Assembly: GCF_000512585.2 (NCBI RefSeq)
Contig: NC_089241.1
Span: forward strand, 4,854,001 to 4,918,000
Source: Kwoniella bestiolae CBS 10118
Taxonomy: Eukaryota > Basidiomycota > Tremellomycetes > Tremellales > Cryptococcaceae
DNA: 64,000 bases
Direction: 5' to 3'
The notes under the pieces are model-generated. The model was not told where the DNA came from, ran no database searches, and saw only the letters and a list, made by a program, of their open reading frames with translations. Below, piece after piece: positions 1 to 9,674 of the stretch (the stretch's first letter is position 1; each line of letters starts with the position of its first letter). A program made the translations under genes and the position numbers.

Positions 1-30
1 AACGAATTAGCTGTTTCACGTATCATTTTC

Positions 31-2278
31 CTAGTAAAAAAAAACCAACTGACCAAGTCCACCACGTCCTCTACCATTTTGCCCTTGACCCTGACCTCTT
101 CCTCTTCCACCGTCGCCTCTACTTCTCCCATTGAAATTACCCCTCCCTCTATTCGACTGAGGTGGCGCCTGTCTCCCAACCACTTGGAATCCATCTTCAT
201 CAATCGTAGGCTTTACTGGTGTCTTTGGACCCTGCGATTGACCTTGATTCCTCCCAGAGGGATTTCTTCCGCCCCTTCCTCTGTTCGTCCCTTGACCTCT
301 GTTACCCTTCCCTTGGACCGGTATATCTTTAGGTTCGACAGCAGGTGGAGCAGGTACAGCATCGCTCTCAACGGCAGTCGGAGCATCTACTGCAGATTCG
401 AATACGTGCGCATTGGCAAGTTCGTTCTCCTGTATCAGAGCTATGGCAGGTTCCTCGTCTTCGGTCGGTACAGTCGCTTCTTCGACTTGACCTTGAGGTT
501 CAGTTTGTTGAGCAGGAGTCTGAGAGCCGCTTGGAGGAAGAGCGAATGCCTGTCTGATATGAGCAGCTTCGGTGGCTTCGTCGAGGTCTTCATCAGCTGC
601 CCAGTCAAAGTTGGAGGAAGCGGTGAAAGGTGCAGGAGCGGATGGAGCAGGTTCGGTGTCGATGGGTGGTTGTGGGATGGTGGTTACTGGTTCTTGAGGT
701 GGTTGAGAGCCAGAGGTCTGCGCGTTCATACGTCAGCTCATGATGGAATCAAGGGGTTGGACTGAACTCCTCCTTCAAAAGATTGGGCGACAGAGAAAAG
801 AGACATACCTGATCAGCCCTCAAGCTAGGAACAATCTCAAACTCCTCTTCAGCTAATTCATCCTCTTGTAAGAAGTTCAAAGCTCCTTGACCTGCTGTCG
901 TGGATCCGTTGACACTTGTGGGAGCAGGTGTGTCATCTTCCTCGCCGGCAACACCATTCACTAAGCCATTGACTGAGGGAGCTTTGGATACAGGTTCTTC
1001 CACCTCTGGTGCGGGTTGAGATTCTTCCAGATCCACTTCTTCAACTGCGCCGTTATCGGCAGGTTGCGAGTCAGGTGTGGCAAGAAGGGAAAGAAGATGA
1101 TGGATGTGGTCATCTACCGAGAACGCATGTCAGCTTAGCTTTGAAGTACCGAAATTTGGGAGCTGTCTCATTAGATGAGGAGAGAAATACCACTCACTTT
1201 CTTCATCGTCCCCCGTTGAACCTCTCACCAAACCAGCGATTACCTCGCTACCTCTCTCGCCACCAGCGAGCAGATCGTCGTACATTCTCCCTACACGCAA
1301 TACATCCGTAGCTTGAACTTCATCTTGGAGATTTGAGGGTAGATCGAGTCGAGCGAAGGTCAGGTGTTCATGGTCAGACGGTCGAGCAGGGTGAAGAAGT
1401 CGATGGAGACGTAGGAAGAGGGCAAGGGGTGATGAGAGGGATGTCTGAAGACGCAGATTCTGATATCAGTTCCGATACCAGAAAGCTATAAAACGGTTGC
1501 CAAGCGGCTTAATTGGGCGATATACAAGATATACCAAACTCACCTGTAAATCGGTCATCTTGCCCGCTACTGATCCTTCAGCTTCTTTTCTAGCTTGTTC
1601 CTTCATTTCTCTAATCTTTCCAGCTTGTTCCAGCTCGACGGGCTAGCAATTCAACGCATTTCGTCAGCATCGCACAGGGGACGAACCAGTGGGACTTTGG
1701 TTACAAGGAGCGCAGACAGATTAGACTCTCGACCCATTAGATCGATAAAATAGGACTTACCTCGACTTGCTTCAACAGATCTTCCAATTCTTTGTAAATG
1801 CTTTCCATAGTGGGCAGACTGCTTACAGCAGCTTTCTGATCGGCGTTGAGACTGTCTTGAGACTGTGAGGCATATCCTCTGAATCGTTGCTGAATGTGTG
1901 AAAGATAACGTCAGCTCGAGCACTTCTTTTCTTCCTCCTGAGTTCAAGACGATGGTAGCTAAGCTACCACGACTGAGCTGATGTATGATCCGCTAGACTC
2001 ACGAGCTTTTTCGTCAACTGCCTCATCCTCTTAGCTATCACCTCTTCCACGGGACCTTTCTCTTTCCTCTCGCCGTTTATCGCGAGGACAGCCGACACTC
2101 CCTCATCTTTAGGTTGCACTGGTTCACTCGGAGAGGCAGACACCTCTTCGACCAAAGGTACAGCATCAGACTTGGCAGCTGCCTTCTTCCTATTCCGCTT
2201 GGGCTTGGTAGTGGAAGGTAAAGCTGCTCCGGGAACGGGAGTGGAGGAAGTTGAAGTTGAGGGTGGTTGAACTGACAT
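31..2278 (-). CDS. Caprin-like RNA-binding protein with C-terminal RGG/RG-rich tail
   Basis: Six-exon gene read on the minus strand from ATG at 2276-2278 to TAG at 31-33, roughly 560 residues. The N-terminus is low-complexity with a Lys/Arg patch. It is followed by a helical segment (about residues 80-210) containing IAKRMRQLTKKLQRF and LNADQKAAVSSLPTMESIYK, which resembles the Caprin-1 coiled-coil/dimerisation region. A Glu/Pro-rich linker follows, and the C-terminus is rich in RG, RGG and GQ repeats (about 31-330), typical of RNA-binding and condensate-forming tails. Introns use GTGAGT/GTATGT donors, for example one near 749-810 and one near 1128-1197. Caprins are cytoplasmic mRNP and stress-granule proteins; that role here is inferred from the family. 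An Lsm14-like or generic RGG protein is the alternative. The gene faces PDCD5 across a 452-bp divergent promoter. Confidence 0.7.
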
Positions 2279-2730
2279 GATGGTACAGGTGTTGTTCTGT
2301 TGGCGGTGTTGGAAATGTTGAGAGTCGGTTCTCGACTTGATCAGCTGACAGGATACTATAAGGTTATTTGAGCAAGTATGTATCAAGATGAAGATGGCTG
2401 CAAGATGATGCAGATACTACCAAGTTGATATTCGATTCTTGCATGTTCTCGTGGACTTTACGGTTCGTCCTTGATAGATAACCGATCCCGAGTCAAAGTG
2501 CCACCTGGTCAAAATGCCGTCATGGTGAGACTATTACCTGATCGGCGATTCATCCTGCACGAGTCCTCAATGTGGTAGACACGTGAGGGTGCATGTACCC
2601 GCAATAATATTAATCTCATGCTTCGCAAAGCACAAACGACATTAAGATATTTCAAGCTGAATCGTTGAAACATTCCTCAGATCAGTTGTACAAGATAGTC
2701 ATCAACCAAGCTACAGACCAAACAAAAACA
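2279..2730. promoter_or_regulatory. Divergent intergenic region between Caprin-like gene and PDCD5
   Basis: 452 bp between two outward-facing start codons, so both promoters and 5' UTRs must lie here. I saw no clear TATA box, repeat or further gene. Confidence 0.5.
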
Positions 2731-3424
2731 ATGTCAAACTTCCAACTACCCCAGGGATTCAAGCCAGCCTCGGGCGGACCAAGCGGATCGAATAACGGCC
2801 CATCACCCGAAGAGAGAGAGGCAGCCGAGAACAGGGCGAGACAACAGGAGGAGATGAAGAGGACAATGATAGCTGCCATGTTGGAACCTTCTGCTCGTGA
2901 AAGATGTGAGTATCTTCTTATCAGCTGTATCTTAGTTCATGCGTCATCTTGTGTCAATAAATGACCTTAGCTGATATATCGGATCAATGTAGTATCTCGA
3001 ATATCGCTCACTCGACCACAATTGGCAGCTCAGGTTGAAGATCTCCTGGTGAGGATGGGACAACAGGGTCAGATCAGGGGTCAGGTGACGGATGATGCTC
3101 TGAAGGGGTTGTTGGAGCAGGTGAGTCATCTTGATGAATCTATCAATCTTTTCTCTCCGCTAGGTCTCACGGTCAATCAAAGTTCATCTTTTGGTTTATC
3201 GACGCATATTGATGTTATGGTTGGTACAGGTGTCGAACCCACCTCCTAGCAAATCGAGTGCGCCCGCTGTATCCGCCGGAGGAAGGACGAAATCCTTAGG
3301 AGGCGGTATAACAGTGGGTCTCATCAGCTGTCTTTCCTTCGTGTACTTACTGATCACATCTTGTTGCTCAAATCAGATTCAACGTAAACGAGATGATTCC
3401 GACTCGGACGAATACGATTTATAG
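2731..3424 (+). CDS. PDCD5 family DNA-binding protein
   Basis: Four exons (2731-2905, 2993-3120, 3230-3313, 3377-3424) join in frame to 144 residues. The start has an A-rich context (ACAAAAACAATG). The central part shows the PDCD5 pattern: an acidic N-terminal helix (EEREAAENRARQQEEMKRTM), then MLEPSARERLSRISLTRP and a three-helix core ending at GLLEQVS. The C-terminus IQRKRDDSDSDEYDL matches the basic-then-acidic tail of the family (RRK...DSDEDDDY type). Human PDCD5 binds the chaperonin CCT and takes part in apoptosis and histone acetylation control; the yeast relative Ymr074c is poorly characterised. Length fits the family (about 125-145). The insert between residues 100 and 130 is Ser/Gly-rich. 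Confidence 0.92.
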
Positions 3425-3787
3425 TCAGATGCTGGTCCTCTCAGACTGTAATCATTCAGACACAATGGTTAGCAGTGCAGAGAAGTGGTAGGAGACGAGG
3501 TATCATGTGCAGATTCCGGACAACGAATTTCCTTTCCTAAGTCTTTTGTACATCATATACCAATCATCATGTATATCCATTTATAATGCAAACGACCGTT
3601 ACCATCATGCAGGAGTTCTAAGTGCACCGTTCCAGTGCAAGCGGGCAATGGACATCTCAAATATGCGATATCGAGATCAAGTAAAATGTGATATCCAGTG
3701 ATCATCTGCATGCAAAGTGATACAAGCAAACCTCTCATTAAGACCCGCAATCCCACATAGATTTGTCCCCACGTCCCACTACTCCAT
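3425..3787. other. Convergent 3' intergenic region
   Basis: 363 bp between the PDCD5 stop and the RACK1 stop; holds both 3' UTRs. No gene or structured repeat seen. Confidence 0.5.
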
Positions 3788-5437
3788 CTATACGACAACA
3801 ACCCAGACTCTGACGACGTTGTCTGAGAAACCAGCGAAGAGAGTTTGGCCATCGGCGGACCAGGCGAGAGAGGTGCATTCGGGTTTTCGGGCTTTGTCGG
3901 AGAGACCGTCAAAGTCTGGTCGGAGGTCATCGACGATTGATCTGTTGTGAGGTCATAGCATGAGCAATTGCCTTTCTTACTAAGTAGGACTAGGTAGAGA
4001 AAGAGTTGGCAAGAGGAAAGAGGGTAAAAAGAGGTTGGACTCACTTAGATTCAAGGTCGAAGATCTTGATGGAGGAGGAGGTAGCAGCACAGAGCCAGTA
4101 TCGGTTAGGAGAGAATACCAAAGCGTTGACGACATCTCCGGCGTCGAGGGAGTAGAGGTGTTTGCCGTCGTTCAAGTCCCAGAGCATGGTGATACCGTCC
4201 TTACCACCTGAGGCGGAGAGGGATCCATCGGGAGAGACAGCGAGGGTGTTGATGTAACCGGTGTGACCGTAGTGGTTGGTCTTCAACTTGCACTTGGAGA
4301 GTTCCCAAACCTAAAACCAAAAAAAACATCCCAACCGAAGTCAGCACGATGCTCTTACTCAGTGACCAAGTTAAGTAAGAGGAAAGAAATAGTAATATTG
4401 GGGATAGATCAGAGATCTTGGTGGAAAAGATTGTCTCATCGGGTCTGTTTCACCCCTCTGAAGTAGCAAATATATAGATCGCATCATGTCGGGGTTGGAG
4501 CTGGAGTATGAAGATGAAGGTAAAGAAGGAGCGAGTGAAGTGTTCACTCACCTTGACGGTCTTGTCCCAACCGGCAGATACGATGACAGGGATAACGGGG
4601 TTAGGGGAGAATCGAACACATGAAACCCATTCGGAGTGACCATCTTCGGTGATGTTGAATTTACATTCACCGAGGGTGTTCCAGAGCTTGATGGTTCGGT
4701 CTCGAGAAGCGGAGACAATTTGTCGGTTGTCGGCGGAGAAAGAGACGCTGGGGGAGCAGGAGGGTCAGTACACTGCTGCTAATGGACATTTTCCCTCAAT
4801 TCAGACTAGTCTCAACCTCGACCATCTAGGTGTGTGATGCTCGAGATGTCCAGCAGTCGAGCTAAGATCCTGAAAACCCTTGCTGCAGCTGCGATTCTCC
4901 TTCTCTACAACTTTTTCCTCCAGATATTATCCATCTGCCCACTCCTTTGTCCTGGGCATTGCATGGTACCATCAACAGAAAACCCCGACTCACGAAAGAA
5001 CATCACCAGTGTGTCCAACGAATTTTCTAGTGGTCAAACCAGTGTTCAAGTCCCATAATCTGAGGGTGTGGTCCCACGATGAGGAGAGGGCGAATTGACC
5101 GTCAGAAGAAATGACCACATCAGATACAAAGTGGTTGTGACCGTGGAGGATCTTCTTGGGGAAACCGAATGAACCGTCATCCCTTGTGAGTTGCCAGACG
5201 ATGATGGTCTTGTCTATACACCCAGAAATAACAATCAAGTCAGCATAACCGCCCTTCTCTTCTCCAATCTCCCTTTTCTTTCCTACATAAGACCAAGACC
5301 AGGACCAAAAGCTAAAAGCCAAACCCACCCCTGGAAGCGGTCAAGATCATGTCTGGGTTTTCACTGGAAGTAGCGATGGCGGTGATCCAGCCAGAGTGGC
5401 CGGCGAGGGTACCCTTGAATACGAGAGGCTCAGCCAT
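3788..5437 (-). CDS. GIB2: RACK1 / Gib2 / Asc1: seven-WD40 ribosomal scaffold, atypical G-beta
   Basis: Five exons (5329-5437, 4994-5213, 4552-4747, 4045-4310, 3788-3941) join to exactly 315 codons, giving 314 residues, the normal RACK1 length. Diagnostic stretches are GHSGWITAIATS at the N-terminus, DKTIIVWQLTRD, GHNHFVSDVVISSDGQFALS, DLNTGLTTRKFVGHTGDVLS, GHTGYINTLAVSPDGSLSAS and the last blade LFAGFSDNVVRVWVV. RACK1 sits on the 40S head near the mRNA exit and scaffolds PKC and cAMP signalling. In Cryptococcus neoformans the orthologue is named Gib2 and acts as an atypical G-beta in cAMP signalling and virulence. Introns 2 (4748-4993) and 3 (4311-4551) are unusually long for this genome; intron 3 carries a U24-type snoRNA and intron 2 may carry an H/ACA RNA. 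Confidence 0.97.
4404..4492 (-). ncRNA. Box C/D snoRNA U24 (snR24-like), in RACK1 intron 3
   Basis: Within intron 3 of the RACK1 gene, read on the minus strand. There is a C box AUGAUGC (4481-4487, last base off consensus), a guide stretch AUAUUUGCUAC (about 4465-4475), a C'-like GAUGAGA, a second guide CCACCAAGAUCU and a D box CUGA (4409-4412). The two guides are complementary to neighbouring conserved LSU rRNA segments GUAGCAAAUAU and GAUCUUGGUGG. This is the arrangement known for U24/snR24, which directs 2'-O-methylation in the large-subunit rRNA. In budding yeast snR24 lies in an intron of ASC1, the RACK1 orthologue, so host and guest are conserved. Ends are estimated at about 5 nt outside the boxes; I see no strong terminal stem. 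Confidence 0.88.
4828..4972 (-). ncRNA. Possible H/ACA-type RNA in RACK1 intron 2
   Basis: Intron 2 (4748-4993) is 246 nt, three times the usual length here. On the minus strand it has a hairpin at 4931-4966 (outer stem CCAU/AUGG, internal loop, inner stem GCCCA/UGGGC). It is followed at once by AUAAUA (4925-4930), which fits the H-box ANANNA. Further on, a 6-bp stem GCUCGA/UCGAGC (4839-4862) is followed by AUCACAC, which holds an ACA. The spacing fits a two-hairpin H/ACA RNA of about 145 nt, but the second hairpin is incompletely explained and no target was assigned. Confidence 0.3.
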
Positions 5438-5886
5438 TTTGATGTCTATGATGATATGTGATCTTTTTTTAAGAGAGAGTGAGCAACAAGCAAGATGTAT
5501 GACCGAATTAGAGGTTTTCGACAATCGTCGTGTGGTGGAGACTGCTTGAGAGTGTGTATGGATGGTGAAAGACGAAAACTGAGCAAAGTCAGGGCCATGC
5601 ACTTTTTTGGTCAACTTTCGCCACATTTACCAAAAATGTCGATCAAAGATGCAAACGCCGTATTCCCGAGTGATCGAGTGACAAGGCAAGGCGGTGGAGG
5701 TGGTCCACTTGATCTCCTTTCATGGAGTTGGTCTCAACAACCAGTCCACACACATCGAGACAAAAATGATCTTCTACCCTCTTTTGATGATTGTTTCAAC
5801 GCTGCGTCAAACATGCTTTATCGCTGAAGATGGCTCTTCATTGCCGCCCACACTTCGTTCACTGAATCTCATAGAGTCAAATCAGA
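5438..5886. promoter_or_regulatory. Divergent intergenic region, RACK1 / Cys-tail protein 1
   Basis: 449 bp. The RACK1 side holds a CT-rich, A-tract-containing leader near 5440-5480. The other side holds an element (5692-5724) also found upstream of Cys-tail protein 2: GGAGGTGGTC followed by CTCCTTTCA. Confidence 0.45.
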
Positions 5887-6384
5887 ATGGACCGTTCGAA
5901 TACTGACACCCAAGATGGAGACACGAGGGCAAGCACTGCAACTGAGGGACCAGGAGCACCCATGACGGTTTCCCTAGACAATACAACACGAGGATCAAAT
6001 ATAAGGCGCACCATCCAAGCTGATACATCCGTAATGTCTCGACCAGACCCATCATACTTCAATAGGGATGATCAACCCAAAACCTCATGCGGAGGAATGA
6101 CTATGGAAGCACCGACGGATCGTACGGATCCAACCGAGCAACACCTCACAGGACCCGATACGGACTCTCACTCACAAGATCGATCAAGGCGACACAACCA
6201 CAGTGAAAATGTACTGGGGATATCAGGGTGTTTGGGGATGACTGTCCTGGGTGCTGTTGTGTGTTGCAAAGGGCTCAAATACGCTGGTCAGGCGGCGTTG
6301 ATCTGTTGTTGTCTGACGGGTCGTTGTGTCGGGAGATGCTGTACTTGTCAGGACCCTTGTGAAGACTTGTGTGTATTGGGATGA
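5887..6384 (+). CDS. Small protein with cysteine-rich C-terminal tail (tandem copy 1)
   Basis: Intronless 165-residue protein; family not recognised. Residues 1-105 are hydrophilic and rich in Thr, Asp, Ser and Arg, likely disordered. From about residue 108 the sequence turns hydrophobic and Cys-rich: LGISGCLGMTVLGAVVCC, then LICCCLTGRCVGRCCTCQ and a final DPCEDLCVLG, with twelve Cys in about 55 residues. This layout (polar head, Cys-rich hydrophobic end) resembles CYSTM-type tail-anchored stress proteins or palmitoylated proteins; that is only an analogy. Copies 2 and 3 downstream on the same strand share the plan, so these are tandem duplicates. No signal peptide is seen. Confidence 0.65.
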   Translation: MDRSNTDTQDGDTRASTATEGPGAPMTVSLDNTTRGSNIRRTIQADTSVMSRPDPSYFNRDDQPKTSCGGMTMEAPTDRTDPTEQHLTGPDTDSHSQDRSRRHNHSENVLGISGCLGMTVLGAVVCCKGLKYAGQAALICCCLTGRCVGRCCTCQDPCEDLCVLG

Positions 6385-6981
6385 TGCCTGATGCAGCAAT
6401 CATTGAAGTACAACCTCTGACGCGGTCAATTCTAATGAAAGTCTCGCTCGACCTAGGGATGTAGTACAGGAAACAATCTGCGACAGCACCCACTTCGTGA
6501 CGAGGTTAAGACACTTTAGCTGGATTTTGAGAATTTCGTTGATCAGCGCTCAACCATTGTCACATGAAAGTGGCTTACTATCTTATCGGATATACAAATC
6601 TACATACTTCTTCTTCAGTGTCCCAATCAATATATCTTTGAAGAACGTGAGTTCCTCTTCCCTCAGATCCAACCAGGTAGAATGTACATCGACCTTCCCC
6701 TTTCTCCCAATATAGTCTTTCCATGTGCCACGTGGATGGGTTGTTGGAGGTGGTCAACCTCCTTTCAATGCATATGTCTCAAAAAGCAGCTCATGACGTG
6801 CGTGTAAAAAAACCCTTTGTTGTCCATAAAGCGTTACACATTCGAGCGCAGCTAGACCTTAGTCTGAGGCATGTCTCCTGACTGTGGATATATATAGCAA
6901 TTCAGTCTTGATATATCTCCTCTATCTGACCGTTGTCTTGTTCATCATCCCCTCCACAGGTTTCGCATATCTCAGTCAACT
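6385..6981 (+). promoter_or_regulatory. Region between Cys-tail proteins 1 and 2
   Basis: 597 bp: 3' UTR of copy 1 and promoter of copy 2. It holds an exact 15-mer (6748-6762, AGGTGGTCAACCTCC) that recurs at 25566-25580 and partly upstream of copy 1. There is also a TATA box (see separate entry) and a CACGTG E-box (6729-6734). Confidence 0.5.
6889..6896 (+). promoter_or_regulatory. TATA box of Cys-tail protein 2
   Basis: TATATATA about 93 bp before the ATG at 6982. Copy 3 has a similar TATATAA (7874-7880) about 125 bp before its ATG. TATA boxes often mark inducible genes in fungi. Confidence 0.55.
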
Positions 6982-7452
6982 ATGAGCACTGTTGACAACA
7001 AAACCAGAGCAGCTCGGGCCGACAGTACTGTTCATACAGACAGAGGCGACCAAGAGGTTAAGAGCCTTCCCACTACCAACAACGATCAACCTGCGGGCGA
7101 AGAGTCCATTGTAGGCACCCAAATGCAAGAAATCCCTGCTTCTCAAGCTGAGGTAGCTACATCGTGTGGAGAAACAACCCTCACCAATGGCGGAAGACAA
7201 CCTATGGCCTACAAACAGCAGGATCAGTCTACATACCGCACAGGGGAAGACCGAGATTGGTATAATGATTATCGTATCAAAGTCGATCCATCCAATGGAC
7301 GATCGAGGCTCTCGAGAGCATGCGAGTCGTGCTGGGTCAGTATGAGTGATTGCTTGATGATTGCTCTAAGAAGTTGTCTGAATCCCGTGTGCGGTTGCGT
7401 GGGCGGATGTTGCTGTTGTGGAGTAAGTAGGAAGAGTAATACCTTTATATGA
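6982..7452 (+). CDS. Small protein with cysteine-rich C-terminal tail (tandem copy 2)
   Basis: Intronless 156-residue protein of unrecognised family, same plan as copy 1. It has a polar head of about 105 residues rich in Thr, Asp, Gln and Arg. The Cys-rich end runs from ACESCWVSMSDCLMIALRSC through NPVCGCVGGCCCCGV to SRKSNTFI. It is the most divergent of the three: the last 8 residues are polar and lack the DPLG/CVLG ending. A TATA box and a shared upstream element precede it. Membrane attachment through the Cys-rich segment is inferred only. Confidence 0.6.
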   Translation: MSTVDNKTRAARADSTVHTDRGDQEVKSLPTTNNDQPAGEESIVGTQMQEIPASQAEVATSCGETTLTNGGRQPMAYKQQDQSTYRTGEDRDWYNDYRIKVDPSNGRSRLSRACESCWVSMSDCLMIALRSCLNPVCGCVGGCCCCGVSRKSNTFI

Positions 7453-7998
7453 AGTAGCCAGCAAGAGTCGGGGTATTGATATGGATTCGAGCGTCAACGA
7501 TCTTTCAGTCATGCTGCAGATTAATGCAACTCGTTCATTTGATCTCCTTGATTTAGCTTGGTACATCCATAACGGAGCTGTCAGCCTGCAATTGACCCCA
7601 GCGCCTTTTTTTTCTCTCGTCCATGAGAACTCACCCAGTGTGACGTCTGTCTCGACACGATGCAGGTGCAGCATCGACCGGAGCTTCCGGGATCGTCATC
7701 CATACATGACTGTACAGAGCGTATGCACAAGTTCAGCTCCATTCATAAAGCCCCTGATTTATCAGACGTCATATCCAAAATCCTCTGGTGAAGACGAAAC
7801 ATCATTGCACAACAAAAGATCCGTTGCCTTCCTTTGAATGGAGGCACAGACGTCTTCTTGCAGTCACAGGGGATATATAATCCAGTCACTTACATGACAT
7901 CCGTCAGTCTAGGTGTGTCCACGTCCGTCATCTGGCCCGCAAGTAAATTTTCGATCAGCTCCTTCGACATCTTCATTTATCCTCTCTGTTCTCTCACG
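7453..7998 (+). promoter_or_regulatory. Region between Cys-tail proteins 2 and 3
   Basis: 546 bp with a TATATAA box at 7874-7880 and a CCTTTGAATGGAGG stretch near 7830-7845 that loosely resembles the element before copies 1 and 2. No separate gene seen. Confidence 0.4.
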
Positions 7999-8533
7999 AT
8001 GAATGACTCAGATAGCATCACCAGAGATGTGTCCAATTCGAATTCAAGGGATGCTGATACGAAAGCGACTATCGAAAGTTTGCGAGACAAGGTGGAGCCT
8101 TCGCCCACCATGGACCTTATCAGAAGGAATGCAACACACGATATCAACAGTAATCCTGCCATCGTGTCTAACCAGACCAGGCGCCACACATCCTAGGTCC
8201 GGGTCAGCAGCTGGCTGGGACCGACAGACCATCACCTCCTGGAGCGGAGCCACAGCCATACCATCGAATGAAGGTACAGGGCAAAATACGGACTACACTT
8301 ACCACTCACATGGGGACGTCGGCTCAGGGCGCCAACGAGAGCGAAATACGGACAACGGCAGTCTCTGGGGGATCCCCACTTGCCCATTGATCACTGTGGT
8401 GGCGGTCGGATCATGCTTGAAGGGTGTCAAGAACGCATGTAAAGCTGCTATCGCATGTCCCATCATTACATGCTGTCTTGCGGGCAAATGTCTTGGATGT
8501 GGTATGTGTGATAGTTGTGACCCATTGGGCTGA
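7999..8533 (+). pseudogene. Cys-tail protein, tandem copy 3, reading frame broken
   Basis: The head starts at ATG 7999 (MNDSDSITRDVSNSNSRD) and stops at 8196. The Cys-rich end, clearly related to copy 1 (WGIPTCPLITVVAVGSCLKG, ITCCLAGKCLGCGMCDSC, final DPLG), lies in another frame and stops at 8533. A middle part in the third frame (about 8197-8270, GPGQQLAGTDRPSPPGAEPQ) also looks protein-like. Copies 1 and 2 have no introns, so two small frame changes, near 8190 and 8272, are the simplest reading. An unrecognised intron or sequencing errors are the alternatives. A TATA box is still present upstream. Confidence 0.5.
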
Positions 8534-9027
8534 AAAAACAGATGGTAAATATGTTGCGTTGCTAGTTTTCTAAGAAGATATCTTAGTAGCTATATTGGTT
8601 TCATGGGCATGCATGGTGTGGAGAACGAATAGGTTCCCTGTGTACTTTGAATGGACTCACTCATCGCCGGGGTCCAGGCTCAAAAATTCCAGCAAGAACA
8701 GCATAGCACACAGCACCACCCGAAAGACTTGCTGGAGCGACTAATTATGCAAGCTACAGTACAGATATGCCTGAACGAGAATGGAAGACAGGCTCGTGCT
8801 TTAGCTATCTTACTAATCACCAAGAGCTGATATCTAGGCTGAATGACTTGAAGTTTTCCTTACTATATGAAGAAGTAATACAGCTACTTGTCTTCTGGTA
8901 AATAATCTGATAATTTGCATGAATTCAATACACGAAACTGGTTTACAATCAATTCTTCTATATGCTCCTACACATAGGGCCAGACAACAACCAACTCATA
9001 CTTTACCTCGATCGACAGTCCTGTTTC
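8534..9027. other. Intergenic region, convergent
   Basis: 494 bp, AT-rich towards the right end; 3' UTRs of the flanking genes. No gene, hairpin or repeat stands out. Confidence 0.4.
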
Positions 9028-9674
9028 TCACTCCAACTTCTCCCTTCCGACCACCTCCCACTTCTCCGCAGTCCCAACACAGCTGACGATGGCTATCTCT
9101 CCTACTTCCAACTTCCCCATATCCCCTATTTTCTCATTTGCAATTTTCGCAATTTCATCTCTCCTCTTAGGACTGACTCCACCGTAGAACAAGCTCAGAT
9201 GAGGGAAATATTCAGGTAAGTTCTTGAGGCTAAACACATTTTCGACCTCTTCCCGAAGAGTTAAGAGCGCTTCGTTGGCGGTACTGACAGGTGATAGGAC
9301 CGATTGATAGTATTTCTCACCCTTTTGAGCTGGACCGAGATCTACCGTAAATTTCTCGAGGGAATGCTTGGACGAAGTAGCCTTGATAGCTTCCTTCAGA
9401 CTTGAATGAATATCGGACAGTCTTGTCGATAGAGGGATAGGATGGATGAGGGTTATATGGGGTGAAAAGATGGGCGAAGGGAGTTCGAGGGAAGCGAGGT
9501 CATTGATCAAGTTTTGAAATTTCTCTCGTTGTTCGGGTACAGTAGGTACCAGCCATAGTGCGTATGCTTTGCAGAGATATTAGGTCAGTGAAACTTGAGC
9601 CTATGAGGTGTGGAGAGCGGACTCGACTTACCAGCAAGAGGGGGAGCAGCAGGGTCTTTAGTTGCGTCTGTCAT
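9028..9674 (-). CDS. 2H phosphoesterase: 2',3'-cyclic-nucleotide 3'-phosphodiesterase (Cpd1-like)
   Basis: Two exons, intron about 9566-9632, joining LAAYALWLVP across the splice; about 193 residues. The two H-x-T/S-x motifs that define the 2H fold are visible: PHITLIHP near residue 50 and PHLSLFYGG near residue 135. The N-terminal ALWLVP strand and the length fit the plant/fungal CPDase family (yeast Cpd1, about 240 residues). Such enzymes open ADP-ribose 1",2"-cyclic phosphate, a by-product of tRNA splicing, or other 2',3'-cyclic nucleotides. The start at ATG 9674 gives a short polar leader; no targeting signal is seen. Confidence 0.88.

Noticed and set aside
79..765. 228-codon plus-strand open frame starting with TTG
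   Set aside because: Antisense of the RGG-tail exon of the Caprin-like gene; no ATG start and no family resemblance.
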